Assembly: GCA_014529385.2 (NCBI GenBank)
Contig: CM043963.1
Location: 64,595,469-64,659,468, forward strand
Reading direction: 5' to 3'
DNA: 64,000 nucleotides
DNA from: Adiantum capillus-veneris
Lineage: Eukaryota; Streptophyta; Polypodiopsida; Polypodiales; Pteridaceae
How positions within the stretch are numbered: position 1 is the stretch's first letter; the number at the start of each line of letters is the position of its first letter. Of this stretch, positions 47,818 through 59,760 are shown one piece after another. The position numbers and the translations under genes were made by a program. The notes beneath the pieces are model-generated. The model was not told the origin of the DNA and searched no databases. It saw only the letters and a program-made list of their open reading frames with translations.

Positions 47818-48825
47818 GTGAAAGGCCCCACCTTGAGGCTACAGGAAGGGATCAAAGAGTTGGACAGGACTCAACTAAACACTAGGCCAGTACCATTGAA
47901 CAAGGTTGGAGAGTACTGCGAGGGAGAAGATGGAAACACCACGCTACCAGTAGAATTCCAAGGAGTAGTTTCAAAAGCTATTCTTGACAGTGGAGCGGGA
48001 GTTGCTATCGCCACCAAGGAAATCTGGAAAAAATGGGAAAAACCAGCTTTGAGGGCTACCAGAATGAAACTGCAATTGGCAGATGGGTTCATGGAGAAGC
48101 CTCTAGGACTCTTAGAAAAAGTGATTGTCGCTTCGTGCGGAATTGAGTATGAGCATACATTTTCAATAGTCGATTTTGACAAAAAGAACAATTACGAGAT
48201 CATCTTGGGAAGAACATTCATGAGACAATTAAAAATGGTTCAGGATTGGGGTTATGACCACATATACCTCAGACATGGTCAGACTACAACCAAAATACAC
48301 CTAAGAGACCACAGTTACAAAGATGTTAACCAGACACCAGTGGAAGAGTTTGATTCAGCTACATTGGCAGGGTCCAAACTCCCAGCATGGTTAGGGCAAC
48401 AAAAAGAGATATGGATGTGTGGATTTTCACATTGTGGGAGCTTAAAAAGAGAGGAATGCATCTTAGAAAGAGCTATTGAAGACAAGGATTATATTCCGGA
48501 ACCTTTTCCCAAAGATGCCTTAGAACTTCTGAAATGGGAACACATACTAGCAACATTGGATGTCTGTACCATTACAGACAGTCCAACAACAAAATTTTGC
48601 GATAAGGATGGCTATGATGTGTTACCCTATTACATGGTAAGCGTTATACCAGGAGAAGAGGAGACGATAGAACCACCACAACAAGAAGAGTTTTACAACT
48701 CCTCTGAACATTTGGAAGTAAATGATGATGCAGATAATGAGTGTTTAGACATCTCAAGTGAGCGTGGAGACGAAACCGAGAATATCAAGTTTTATGATTT
48801 TTCTAATCAACACCCTAGACGCTAG
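47818..48825 (+). pseudogene. Element B protease (canonical DSG)
   Basis: Retropepsin-type domain: AILDSGAGVAIATKEIWKKW (Asp at 47986-47988), then LQLADGF, then IVDFDKKNNYEIILGRTFM. A conserved linker follows (HGQTTTKIHLRDHSY, KLPAWLGQQKEIWMCGFSHC). It was originally continuous with gag; short deletions and stops near 47706-47815 break the frame. An acidic segment (EEETIEPPQQEEF, DDADNECLD) precedes RT. The region 48826-49311 carries linker sequence in shifted frames. Confidence 0.85.
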
Positions 48826-49311
48826 GATTTCTATAGGAGGAAACGAGCATGAAACAAAGTAAGAGAGAACTTGATGCCCAAGATAAAAGGTAAAGCTCAC
48901 TATTTGATGCTTGTAAAAGCAAAGGATTGTGTAAAAGATCACATATCAGGAAGATTCTCAAAAGATTGAAAAGAAAGAACGCGAGAGGAAATAAAACAGG
49001 TACAAAAAGATAAAACCGAATTAACAAAATCACAAAAATCTCAAATATCAAAAAAAGAAACAACAAAAGACCAAGAGTGGACCAAATTGGAGCGTAAACA
49101 GAAATACCAAGAACTGAAACTGTCTTTACGTTAGATATGGACTACTGAAGAAGATAGTGATGGTAAAGGGGAGTCAGAAAAGGGGAACATGAATGTACCA
49201 TCACACTATCGTAAATTTACTATCCAGGATAGAAAAATCATCATGACACCACCATTCACGGAAAGAACCAACCAAGAATCTTACGATGGGCCTGAAAATG
49301 CAAAAAGATAG

Positions 49312-52300
49312 ACCTTGCAGAACCAGGTGAGAAGCCTCAGCCAGTCTATATAGCTAACGATTTAGAGCCTGAAGAGGAAGAACATCTAACACAACTTCTC
49401 AAGAAGTATAAAGATGTATTTGCTTGGTCCTATAAAGACCTCAAAGGAGTTGATCCATCGATATGCCAATATACAATTCCTTTGAAATCGGATGCAAAAC
49501 CTAGCAAACAACGTCCTTATACATATAATGACACATTTGCTAAACGAATCAAAGAGGAGATTGATAAACTGATGGAAGTTGAATTCATCTATGAGATTGA
49601 ACATACAGATTGGGTGTCACCCATTGTGGTAGTTCCCAAAAAGAATGGAAAACTGTGAGTGTGTGTAAACCTCAAAAAGGTAAATGTAGCCACCATAAGG
49701 GATAATTATCCCTTGTCAATCACAAAACATGTACTTGAGCGAATGGCCAGGAAACGGGCTTATCCCTTTCTGGATGGGTTCTCAGGATACAACCAACTGG
49801 CAAAAGCAAGGGAGGATCAACACAAAACCACGTTTGCCACAGAATGGGGATTTATGCGTATCGAGTTATTCCATTTGGCTTAACTAATGCCCCAGCCAGT
49901 TTCCAAAGGTTAATAACTAACGCATTCAAGGAATACCTAAGAATATTCTTAGAAATTTACATGGATGATATTTGTGTACACTCTCTTCTACGAGCGGAAC
50001 ATATCAACCATTTGCAAAAGGTCTTTGAAAAATGCAGGACATATCGAATCTGTCTTAACCCGGAAAAGTGTGTACTCATGGATAAGCAAGGCCGCATTTT
50101 AGGACTCATTGTCTCAAGAAATGGCATAACCACAGACCTAGACAAAGTCAAAGTCATTGTAGACCTACCCAGGCCTACTAATGCAAAACAAGTGCAATCC
50201 TTCATGGGACACTGCGGATATTATCGAAGATTCATATACATGTATGCAGTTATCGCACAACCTTTGTATCGTTTGCTAGTCAATTTCAATTGGACTGAGG
50301 AGTGTGAAACTTCATTCCAAAAGTTTAAGGAAAACCTTATATCAGCACCTGTACTGAAGGTACCAGATTGGGAAAAGATATTCCATGTTCACATTGATGC
50401 TTCTGCATATGCCATTGGAAGTATTCTGGCTCAACCTGGAGACGGAGCAATGGATTTGCCGGTTTGCTATGCGAGCCGATAGTTAAACAGTGCGGAAAAG
50501 AACTACACAACCACCGAGCAGGAAGGGTTAGGAATGATTTATGCTGTAAAGAAATTTCGGCATTATTTGCTTGCAAACAAATTTGTGTTCTTCACAGATC
50601 ATCAAGCTCTTTTGTATTTAGTAAATAAACCATGCAACACAGGGAGAATCGTATGCTGGTTTATTATATTGCTAGAATTTGACTTCACAGTGGTGGTCAA
50701 GAAGGGTAAAACACATCTACGTGATGATCATCTTTCAAGGATACACAACGGGGAAGCTCTTGAAGGGGTAGATGATGACATACCAGATGCTTATCTTTTC
50801 AATATCGAAATGGTAACCAAATGGTCTCGGGAAATTGTTAGCATTCTTTCTTTGGAAGTGAGTTTGATAATACGGAATACAGATCCAAATAAAAAACAAT
50901 TCGACAAACAAAAAACTTCTAGTTGATAGCAGGACGACTGTATCATCTTGGATCGGACCTAATCCTACAATTATGTATAAATCCGGAAGAATTCAAGTGC
51001 TACCTTGAAGAGGCACATGTCCAAGATTGTGCATTTCATTGTTCAACAGTGAAAACATACCAGAGACTAAAACAGTTAGGGGTTTATTGGCCAACTATGT
51101 ATGCGGACACACATTCTTATGTTACCAATTGTACTATATGTAGTGCCAAACGACCAGTGGATCACGCAACTTTGTTTCAGATAATCATAGCACCTGCATG
51201 GAGTCAATATATCATTGACTTTTTAACCACCAGGACATTCCCTGAGAACATCACAAGAGCACGTAAAAAAGCTATAGAGCTAGAAGCTCGTGACTTCAGT
51301 TAATTGGGAACCAACTCTATAAGCGAGGAAAGGACAATCAACTTAGAATCTGTGCAAGTGAAAGCGAATACCTGCTGATTCTAGAACATGCACATAGCGG
51401 AATAAGTGGAGGCCATTTTTCGGGCGATAAGATAGCAAAAATTGTCTTAACCGCACGAATTTGGTGGCCTACATTGCACATGGATGCTGAAGAGTTTGTA
51501 AAGCGTTGTGACGCATGTCAACGCACCAAGGTGCCAATAAAAAGAGATGAGATGCCATTATGGCCAATGATGGGAGCAAGAGCATTTGCAAAATGTGGCA
51601 TGGATTTTGTGGGACCTATATCACCCCCTGGATATCGCACGCATACCCAATATATCATTGTGGCTAAGGACTATCTCACAAAATGGGTCGAAGCCAAGGC
51701 AACACAAAAAGCTGATGCACGCACCACTGCACAATTTTTGTATGAGAATGTTTTTGTACGTTACGGGTTACCAATAGAAATTCTTAGTGACCGTGGAACA
51801 CATTTTTTCAATGAAGTCATTGAATATCTGCTAGAGGGATTCATGGTCATACATAGGAAATCTGCACCATACCATCCACAGGCCAATGGACAAGCTGAGG
51901 CCACAAATAAAACTATATGCAAGGTTCTCACTAAAATAGTGTCAGACTCAAGAACAGATTGGGATCAACAGCTACACTCAACACTATGGGCATATAGGGT
52001 AGCATACAAAACATCAATAGGAACAACACCGTACAATATGGTGTTTGGCCTAAATGCTATACTACCCATAGAGTTTTTAATTCCAACTCTACGAGTAGCA
52101 AAACGCTTAGAATGGACAGGGCATGAGTTCTCTTCAATAATAAATGATCTTGAAAAGCTAGATGAACTCCGCTTACAAGTTGTCGCTTCAATCTATGCTA
52201 AACAGAGAAGACAAAAAGAATTTTTCGACAGACATGTGCGCACTAAAGAGTTCAAAACAGGTGACTACGTACTTGTTTATACTTTAAAGCAACATGCCAA

Positions 52301-52484
52301 GAAACTTAAAAAGCGAGGGATGGGACCATTTGTGATTAGTGATCTATCACAAAGTGGAGGTGTCAAGCTTGCCACATTAGCAGGTGAAGAAATGCCAAAC
52401 TGGATTAGTGGATGTCGACTGAAGAGATATCATCTACCACTCACACAGGAGATGCTCCAACAAATTCATCAAGGAAAACAATGA
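49312..52484 (+). pseudogene. Element B RT, RNase H and integrase with two HHCC modules
   Basis: RT: FAWSYKDLKGVDPS, WVSPIVVVPKKNG, TGA at 49656 (Arg position, CGA expected), DGFSGYNQ, frameshift at GGGG 49846-49849, FGLTNAPASFQR, catalytic YMDD at 49958-49969. RNase H: VHIDASAYAIGSILAQ, TAG at 50480, TEQEGLGMIYAVKKFRHYL, FFTDHQAL, LSRIHNG. A first HHCC zinc module follows (AHVQDCAFH, YWPTMYADTH, NCTICSAK; 51020-51150), a linker (WSQYIIDFL), a one-base deletion near 51303, then a second HHCC (HAHSGISGGHF, WWPTLHMD, CDACQRTK; 51390-51535). The core has CGMDFVGPIS, LSDRGTHFFNE and HPQANGQAEATNK, with all three acidic residues present. It ends KYHLPLTQEMLQQIHQ. The TGA at 52482 matches CGG in A, so the frame once read on into the next domain. 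Confidence 0.9.
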
Positions 52485-53600
52485 ATGAAGGAAAAACAAA
52501 GAGTACGAGAAGAAGCTCAAGCAAAAGCAAAAGAACGCATTGCAAAAAGAAGACTTCTGCAACAACAACAACAAAGTGGACCACCATTACGAATCAATGC
52601 CATTCAACTGACGAAGTTGGATGAAGAAACAGTGGAGCCAATAATTGCAGTCAAAGTGGGCAGCAATCAAGTTGAATCGACAGCATTGCTTGATTCGAGA
52701 GCTCAAGCAAATTTGATCTCTTACGGATTATACCAACAGCTCAAAGTCACAGGTCAACTTCATCCTACTCCTCAAGTGCTGGAAAGTAGCACATCACACC
52801 TGTTGAAAACATTGGGATGGACTATATTGCATGTACAGATACATCAATATATTTACCCACACATTGTGGTGGCGGATGAAAGCACACAACACCCAATGAT
52901 GTTGGGGCAACCAGTCAAAATTCAGCATGCACATGAACAACAGGTGATAGCCTTTGCTCAGCAATACAAGAATGATCAACTGCAAGCCATGCAATCACTG
53001 GAAAAGAAGACAAAAGAAAAAATTCCATCAAAGAACAACCTGATACCCGAGACCAACAATCAGGTAAAATCCAACCATGCTAATTACAGACATATGAAGT
53101 CACCTGGTGCAATGCAAAGATCTAGGTTACCAAAACAAGGGAAACAAGTATGGATGCGGAAGGATAGAAATGACATGGCAGACAAACAACAATGCAACAA
53201 AAGAATTCCAATGAAGCAGATGGTTCAACCAAAAACCAAGGGCCTAAAACAGGTATGGATCCCCAAGAAAATGCTTAGCCATAACCCAAATGTCACTTGC
53301 ATTTGGATACCAAAAAAAAAAGCAAAATGGACTCCGTTCAGTACAAGCAACAATGGAAGGCAGACAGCTGCATTTCAAAAAAGAAAACCGACTTATGTGG
53401 ATGCCAATCAACAACAAACCAGTGGCAAACAAGGAAGTGCCAAAACATCTACAAAAACCATCAGCAACAAAATACCAATGGAAAGCAAAGGCAATACGGC
53501 CCATAACCATTACGGCCAAGCCAATCCTCGACCTAGAAACAGCTACGGCTCTATCAATAGTGTCGGCAAAGCAATTGCCTTTTGCAAAAAAGATAATTAA
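52485..53600 (+). pseudogene. Element B second retropepsin-like domain (DSR) and W-repeat tail
   Basis: Basic linker (KEKQRVREEAQAKAKERIAK), then VEPIIAVKVGSNQVESTALL, DSRAQANLISYGLYQQL (Asp-Ser-Arg codons 52692-52700), HPTPQVLESSTSH and HPMMLGQP. The final strand is cut by a deletion of about 45 bases compared with A. The tail is rich in Lys, Gln and Asn with Trp motifs (QVWMRK, QVWIPK, CIWIPK; in the next frame LMWMPINNK). The shared DSR in A and B means the Gly-to-Arg change (GGA to AGA, one transition) predates their split. It could be an early lesion or a repurposed, non-catalytic domain. Confidence 0.75.
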
Positions 53601-53996
53601 ACAGAGACCAGTAGAGTTATAGCTGTTACTTGCAAAGAAAACAAGAAACCTAGACGGCGAATGCCAATAAGCATCTTGCTTATTCCCTTCTCTTGCACAA
53701 CATTAATTTTTCCATGCATTGACCGAGTATGCATAAAATAGGGCCACATTAATTGGCCAGGCATTAGCACAATTTTTTTCAACCTATGGCACGGCACATA
53801 CTCCGAGGCGATACCTTGTCATCCGGGAGGACTCCGGCTAGGGGAGGCATTCTCAAATGCGGAACCAATAACAGAAACAGCAAAAAAGGGCATGATTTTC
53901 GATTATTTTAAGGGTTTTTGTTTGGTTGTTGCCCTTATACAACATGTATCTACAGGTATATGGGGCCAAACACCAAATCAAGCCCCTAGGTGTGTG

Positions 53997-54006
53997 TATA
54001 TAAGTA
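53997..54006 (+). promoter_or_regulatory. Conserved internal TATA box (B)
   Basis: TATATAAGTA in the same context as A 28467. Confidence 0.45.
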
Positions 54007-55414
54007 GAAATAGCCATTTTTCGGGCAAAATATTGGTAAAACGGAGAAATCTGGCCATAAAAATTGCATATGAGTGTATATAATGTTTTGCGGTGATGTT
54101 TGATTTATTATGATTTTTGGGGATTTCCTGGGTTTGATTTGCTATTTTCCTTTTAATTTTGCTAATTTTCGGCAGAAAAACTTCAAAAATACAAAAAGTA
54201 GGTGAAAAATGGTCGTAATGAAAAACAAAAAATATGAGGATGATTAGTGACTATAGGACAACCTATGGTACAGTGGGGGTGCAATTATGAGACTGAAGCG
54301 GAAAGCGTGTTTTGGCCAAGTTTTGACCGAAATGCCAAATTTCTGGTAAACAGAGGAAATGGAGTCCAAATCAAGAAATTTTTGAGCCTAAACCGCATCT
54401 CGCAAGAAGATAGGAGCACATGTCAAATTTCATGAAAAGTGGTTCGGGGACCTCCATTATAAGAAATTTTCACCTCATTTTTAGCTCATTCTCACTATTG
54501 ACTTTGAGGAGAGAGCTTCTACCACCTAGAGCGGACCGACCTTCCAGCAGCTTCTACGACGCGCACGACTACCCGACGAGCTCCAGACATGAGAGGTAGG
54601 CTCACCACCTTGAGCTTTTCGCGCATGTTTGTCATTATGTCGCGAAAACTAGAGTAGGGGTCACACACAAAGCGAGCGGTAGAGACCTACAAGTAGAGAC
54701 GGCGGCCTAACGGCTAACTCGAAAGAAAAAAGACTTCATTGGCAGCTTACCCTAGTCTAGGAGACCAGTCCTGGATCTCCAAAGGCAGTAGAAAACCATC
54801 AGGAAAAACCCTAATTCCCAGAAACCCGCAAGAGGCCACCAAATGGGAAATCGGCGAAACGGCGAGCAAATGCTACCAAAATTCATGGGTAGGAGCATCT
54901 CGACATGCTCGACAAGTCTATGTGACCCGCATGACCAAAAAGTGACGCAAAGAGGCACTAAACTTCAGAAACAGTATCAGACACACAAAGTGTTAAATTG
55001 CTCTTGCGGCCAAACCGCAAGCCCGTTTGCCACCAAAATTCACGAGCAGCCTTCCTAGACCATCAACAACGAATACCTATGGTGGTAGACCACCACAAAT
55101 CATCGAAGGTATGTAAACGCAACCACGGGTGCTTCTAGAGCGGCAAATTGCCAAATGAAGCTCCGATGAAGCCAAAGTCGACAAAAACCATACGGCAAGG
55201 ATCCCCAAGGGATCGGGAAGCTATGGAGACCAACATCAAGAAATTTCATCGCCAAAAAGCACTCGAAAAGTCAAAAAATGGCTCGGAGGCTCTGAAGTCC
55301 ACATAGGGAGTTATTCTCTATCCATTTGACTTTTTTGTTGAAATTAGGCTCAAAAGGGACTCAGGGGGACCAAGGGCAAGCACTAGGAGCACCATCCATG
55401 AAAACATCACTAGG

Positions 55415-55438
55415 AGACATCCTACGCATAGGATGTCT
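55415..55438. repeat. 24-bp palindrome, one mismatch (B, before ORF3)
   Basis: AGACATCCTACG then CATAGGATGTCT, matching A 29886. Confidence 0.85.
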
Positions 55439-55699
55439 CAAGGGCACTTTTGGGCACAAACTCCAACATTTTCCATCATGCGCATGTTCTGAATGACATT
55501 TACAAGCTATTCACCAAGTCTCATCACATTTGGACCAAAATTGATCTCATATGCATGGAAAAACGCAAAGTTAGGACATAGAGGCAATAATGGGCCATAG
55601 ACCTACCAAATCTTGTCCAAATCCCATAAAACTTGCACAACACATTCACCAATACATCAACAACCAATCTATATGGTCATAAGCAAAAAATGATGAAAT

Positions 55700-55723
55700 A
55701 GACATCCTACGCGTAGGATGTCT
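55700..55723. repeat. 24-bp palindrome, perfect (B, before ORF3)
   Basis: Perfect copy directly upstream of the truncated ORF3, matching A 30171. Confidence 0.9.
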
Positions 55724-55725
55724 AT

Positions 55726-58396
55726 TTGACTTTTAAAGGGAAGAAGGAATTTGCCCAAGTGCCGGCTAAAGAAACAAGGTCACAGAAAGCGGCAAGACTA
55801 GAGAGGCTGATGGAGAGCTTCCGAGCAGAGAGAGCCCTCAAGGGTGATTTAAGTGAACTCTGGAAGCCTTCTCTAGAGTCTATGTCAGGATCGTCCCGAA
55901 GAGTGCAAAGGGACCGATTTGAGGACTATATCAAGAATTTTGAGATTCTTGATGCTGCATCAGAGAATATTCCACATGTCCCTTTCACAGAGGAGGAAGT
56001 ACAGCAAATACAACAGAAACTGCTAGATGAGCAAGAGAGCCAAGAAAGAGAAGGAAAAACTAAAGCAGACAGGGACTTAAAGGGCAAACCTGCAACTCTA
56101 CCAGCCAGCCCTAAACCCAGCCCACAGCCATCACCACCACCCTCTCCACCTCCTAGCAGCCCTCCACCAGAAGATAAGGAGGCTGAAGATAAACCAGAAG
56201 AACGACAAGCAGGAGAGCAAGAGCAGAGTCAAGAACAAAATCCAAAGGAAGAGGCTAAGCCTCGAGGTGAGCAAAAAGAATTAGACATTTTTTTTTGGAC
56301 CTACACATTTTTGGACCTGCTAGCTGCAGGATACACAAAGGAAGAAGCAGCCACAGTCGCATTCAACTTGGCGAGGACAGGGCCTAAAGAACAAATGCAA
56401 GGCATCATGCTAGTGGAATTGAAAGGCATCAGGCTAGTGGAATTGAAATAAATTGACACAGATATAGTGGACCTGCACCCGCCCTCCAATGACTGGGACG
56501 TGGTGATGACGAAGCTAACAGGCTAGCCTGATGCAAGGCATCAGGCTAGTGGAATTGAAATAAATTGACACAGATATAGTGGACCTGCACCCGCCCTCCA
56601 ATGACTGGGACGTGGTGATGACGAAGCTAACAGGGTTGAGAGCGCAATCCGTGACTTTAGAGAAAGAGATGACAGCTCTCAAGGCCACTGAAGTAAAGAT
56701 TAAGATGGAAGTAGACGCTCTGCAAGGACAAAGCCAAAGGCAAAAGGAAAGGGAAACTCAGCTACAAGCCAGCCTAGCAAGGGCACTACAAAGCTGCCAG
56801 GCAATGGAGGAAGCCAATCAAGCAACCGCAAAAAGAATGCAAGCAGTTGAAGAAGAGTGTCAGCAGCTCAGCAAATCACTACTAGATGCCAAGAAGGAAG
56901 GAGATAACTTGACACTACAGTTGGCAGAAGAATCTAAAGAAGTAGAAGCCATGAGAAACGCCAAGGAAAAAGCAGAGATAGATCAAGAAGCAAGCTAGGA
57001 TGAGGTCCTTGAGCTCAAGGACCAACTCAAATTAAAAGATCAGACCATCCAAAGGCTGTGAGCATCACCTGCCAGAGTCAGAGCTACTAGCTCGACTCAA
57101 ATCACGACTGAGAGTCAACTCTATGAAGAACAAATGCAAGAACTTCAGAAAGAGATGACTCTAGAGAAAAAGCAGAGATTGATGATGTCAGAAGGATCTA
57201 TTGTCATGCAAACGAGAATGGAAGAAGGCCAAAAAGACCTGCAAGAGGAAGTAGAAAGCATGAAGAGAAAGCTCAAGGAGGCGGAGAGAATAAACGCCGA
57301 ACTAAATGACCTCCTCGTGAATATGGGCGAAGAAGTAGAAACGGAAAAGCAAAAACTCCTGAGGCAAATTGAGGAGTTAAAAGGACAGCAAGCAGGAGAG
57401 CCAGAGAGCACAGGGCCAGCGGCCAATGAGGGCATTGACTTAGAAAATGTCGCAGATATGGTGGACACGCTTATGCAAGAGGAAATCCTAGAAGGATCCT
57501 CTCAAGAGCCGCAGGATCTAACACAGGAAGAGGAAGAAAACTTGCGTACAGCAATAGAGGTGGAGCTTAGAGAGACCAAAAAGGAAGCCTTGGAGTGGGA
57601 GCAGAGGGTCTTCAAGTCTATGACCATTCAGAAGATCGACGCCAACAACCTCAGGCGCGAGTGGCTTCAACCCTCTCTCCCATATCCATTGCTGAAATAT
57701 GAGGCAGCTACCATTAACAAGCGGATCAGAGAAGAGCCAGCCGTACCCCTTTACAATGCAGATACCTCAAAACCAGAAGGGGTCAAGCTCATTGTTGATT
57801 CTCAGTCAAAGTGGAGGAAGGCCTGGCTTACAAAGTACCCACAATACCTAATCCACTTGGTAGAGGCACCGAAAAATATCAGAGACAACCTCACCTTTTG
57901 TCCTCTACCAAGGATTAGGACGTGGAAAGCGCAGGAAATATTGCAAAGGAGCCAACCCACTTGGCTGAACTACCCTAAGCTGTCGGGCTTGAAGGCAGAT
58001 GAGAGAATAAGTGTCCAATACATGGTGAAAACCCTAATGGGCACCATAAAGTTGTTCACTGGCTCACCTGACCTTACATGCATTATGATGAGGAAAATCT
58101 GCAGAACCCTCTTAGCAATGTTCGAGACTTTCAAGCCAAGCCAGGTGACCGACAGCATCTTTTTCTTCCAAGATACATACAGATGCGCTTATGATCTGTT
58201 TGGTCAGCCTTCCAAGGAGGTGATACATGCGGTGTATCAAAGGATAATGTTTCTACCATCCTATCACCTCCAGGATTTTGAAGAAGTGTTCTACACAGGC
58301 TTCTTCACAATAAACACTGACATTTTTGGCCCGACAATGATGAACCTGCATGCCAGATACGAATCACTCCTAAAGATGCGAGAAATGATACGATGA
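55726..58396 (+). pseudogene. Element B ORF3: proline-rich, coiled-coil protein
   Basis: Basic/charged N-terminus (KSQ/RSQKAARLERLMESF type), a proline-rich tract (PSPQPSPPPSPPPSSPPP, about 56110-56170), then a conserved LDLLAAGYTKEEAATVAFNL segment. A long coiled coil follows (about 56640-57400) and a conserved C-terminal region to 58396 (WLQPSLPYPLLKYE, LPRIRTWKAQEIL, FETFKPSQ, FFFQDTYRCAYDLF, YESLLKMRE). A 112-bp tandem duplication (about 56430-56650), absent from A, shifts the frame. TAG at 56996 and TGA at 57059 also interrupt. The 420-codon block 57134-58396 is fully open. No transmembrane segment or signal peptide is seen. Family not recognised; the position after pol recalls extra 3' ORFs of Athila/Ogre-type elements. 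Confidence 0.8.
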
Positions 58397-58434
58397 AGAA
58401 GCAGATCAGCGGCCATGTCGGGGACGACATGAGC

Positions 58435-58448
58435 AAGGAGGGGGGGAG
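58435..58448 (+). other. Polypurine tract of element B
   Basis: AAGGAGGGGGGGAG directly before the 3' LTR, identical to that of A. Confidence 0.9.
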
Positions 58449-58734
58449 TGTTAGAAGCTGGACACACCCCACGGCAACTAACTACTCGGAAGATTATTAT
58501 TTTTGTAATTATTCATTCATTGAAGAAAACCTGATTTTTCACGTTGTAAATATTGGGACTTATAGAAGTTTCCAGATTGTATCCCAGTTTTGATAGTTAG
58601 ATTGAGTAGATGGTTGATTTTGGAACTTTAGGGTTTGAGAATTGTAAGGTATATATACCACTTTTTGACCTTAATGAGAAAACCTTTTGTCATTTTTAAA
58701 AGAAGTTTTTGAAGTCTGTGAGTGAGCGTACTGT

Positions 58735-58779
<45 letters not shown>

Positions 58780-59407
58780 TGGGCTTCAACTTGACGCTAC
58801 GTGTGCTCCGATGGTCGAATCGAGTGCGGAGAAGTGCAGTGTGTTGCCCCCGACGAGAGCTACGCACAGATACCTACATTGCGTGCGTACGGTCCGGTTT
58901 TGCGAGCTCCTTCTATGAGCTTCATCGGGTATTTGGGTGAGCATACGTTGTCTGATTTTGCATTGCAACATATCCACGCGTTCACAATGAGTAGAACTAC
59001 ACATTAGGCACTTTAGATTTTGGAAACGAAGACCTGCAGATTTCGGCCAGACATCCTACGTGTTTTTGCACTGGGTGTTTTGGGTTGGGATTTTGGTTCA
59101 TAGACCTTAGGGAGAGTGACCTATTGGTATTAGTAGGATCTCCTACAAGTTCTATGGTGTTTCGAGACTATTTGATGGGTGTTCGGCTCTAGAAAACATT
59201 GTAGGAAGTTCCCTCTTATGCACTCTTGAAGGCTGTGACTTAGACAATTGGTAGAGACCTCTGTAGGAATTAGTTAGGAGTCGGTCGAGTGTAGGTTGAC
59301 ACCTTATGCTTGCTTCCACGCGCCTGCGGGTCGAGCTTCATCCTTAGCTGACATTATATGTTAGGTGAGTTCTCGTTGTGCTAATGTCGTGGCGTATCTG
59401 TCCAACA
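58449..59407 (+). repeat. 3' LTR of element B
   Basis: Starts TGTTAGAAGCTGG and ends CTGTCCAACA. It is longer than the 5' LTR mainly because a GA microsatellite (58739-58778) is expanded. Short open frames here are LTR shadows. Confidence 0.95.

Positions 59408-59760
<353 letters not shown>

Larger units (their letters stand above)
53620..55725 (+). other. Element B noncoding tract before ORF3
   Basis: Aligns with A 28111-30200. It contains the GGGAGGACTCCGGCTAGG phrase (about 53825), the TATA block and two palindromes. No supported frame. B lacks about 500 bp at its right end that in A carries the ORF3 N-terminus. Confidence 0.6.
41227..59407 (+). mobile_element. Giant Ty3/gypsy element B (18.2 kb)
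   Basis: LTRs 41227-42166 and 58449-59407, flanked by GCTGC (41222-41226) and ACTGC (59408-59412), one mismatch. Full set of parts: primer site, 1.8-kb leader, gag, protease, RT, RNase H, integrase with two HHCC modules, second retropepsin-like domain, noncoding tract with TATA, ORF3, polypurine tract. It has no nested insertion. Many stops and frameshifts mean it is defective, but it preserves the domain order that element A has lost. RT motifs (FAWSYKDL, WVSPIVVVPKKNG, DGFSGYNQ) are those of the plant Tat/Athila-type branch. Confidence 0.95.
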
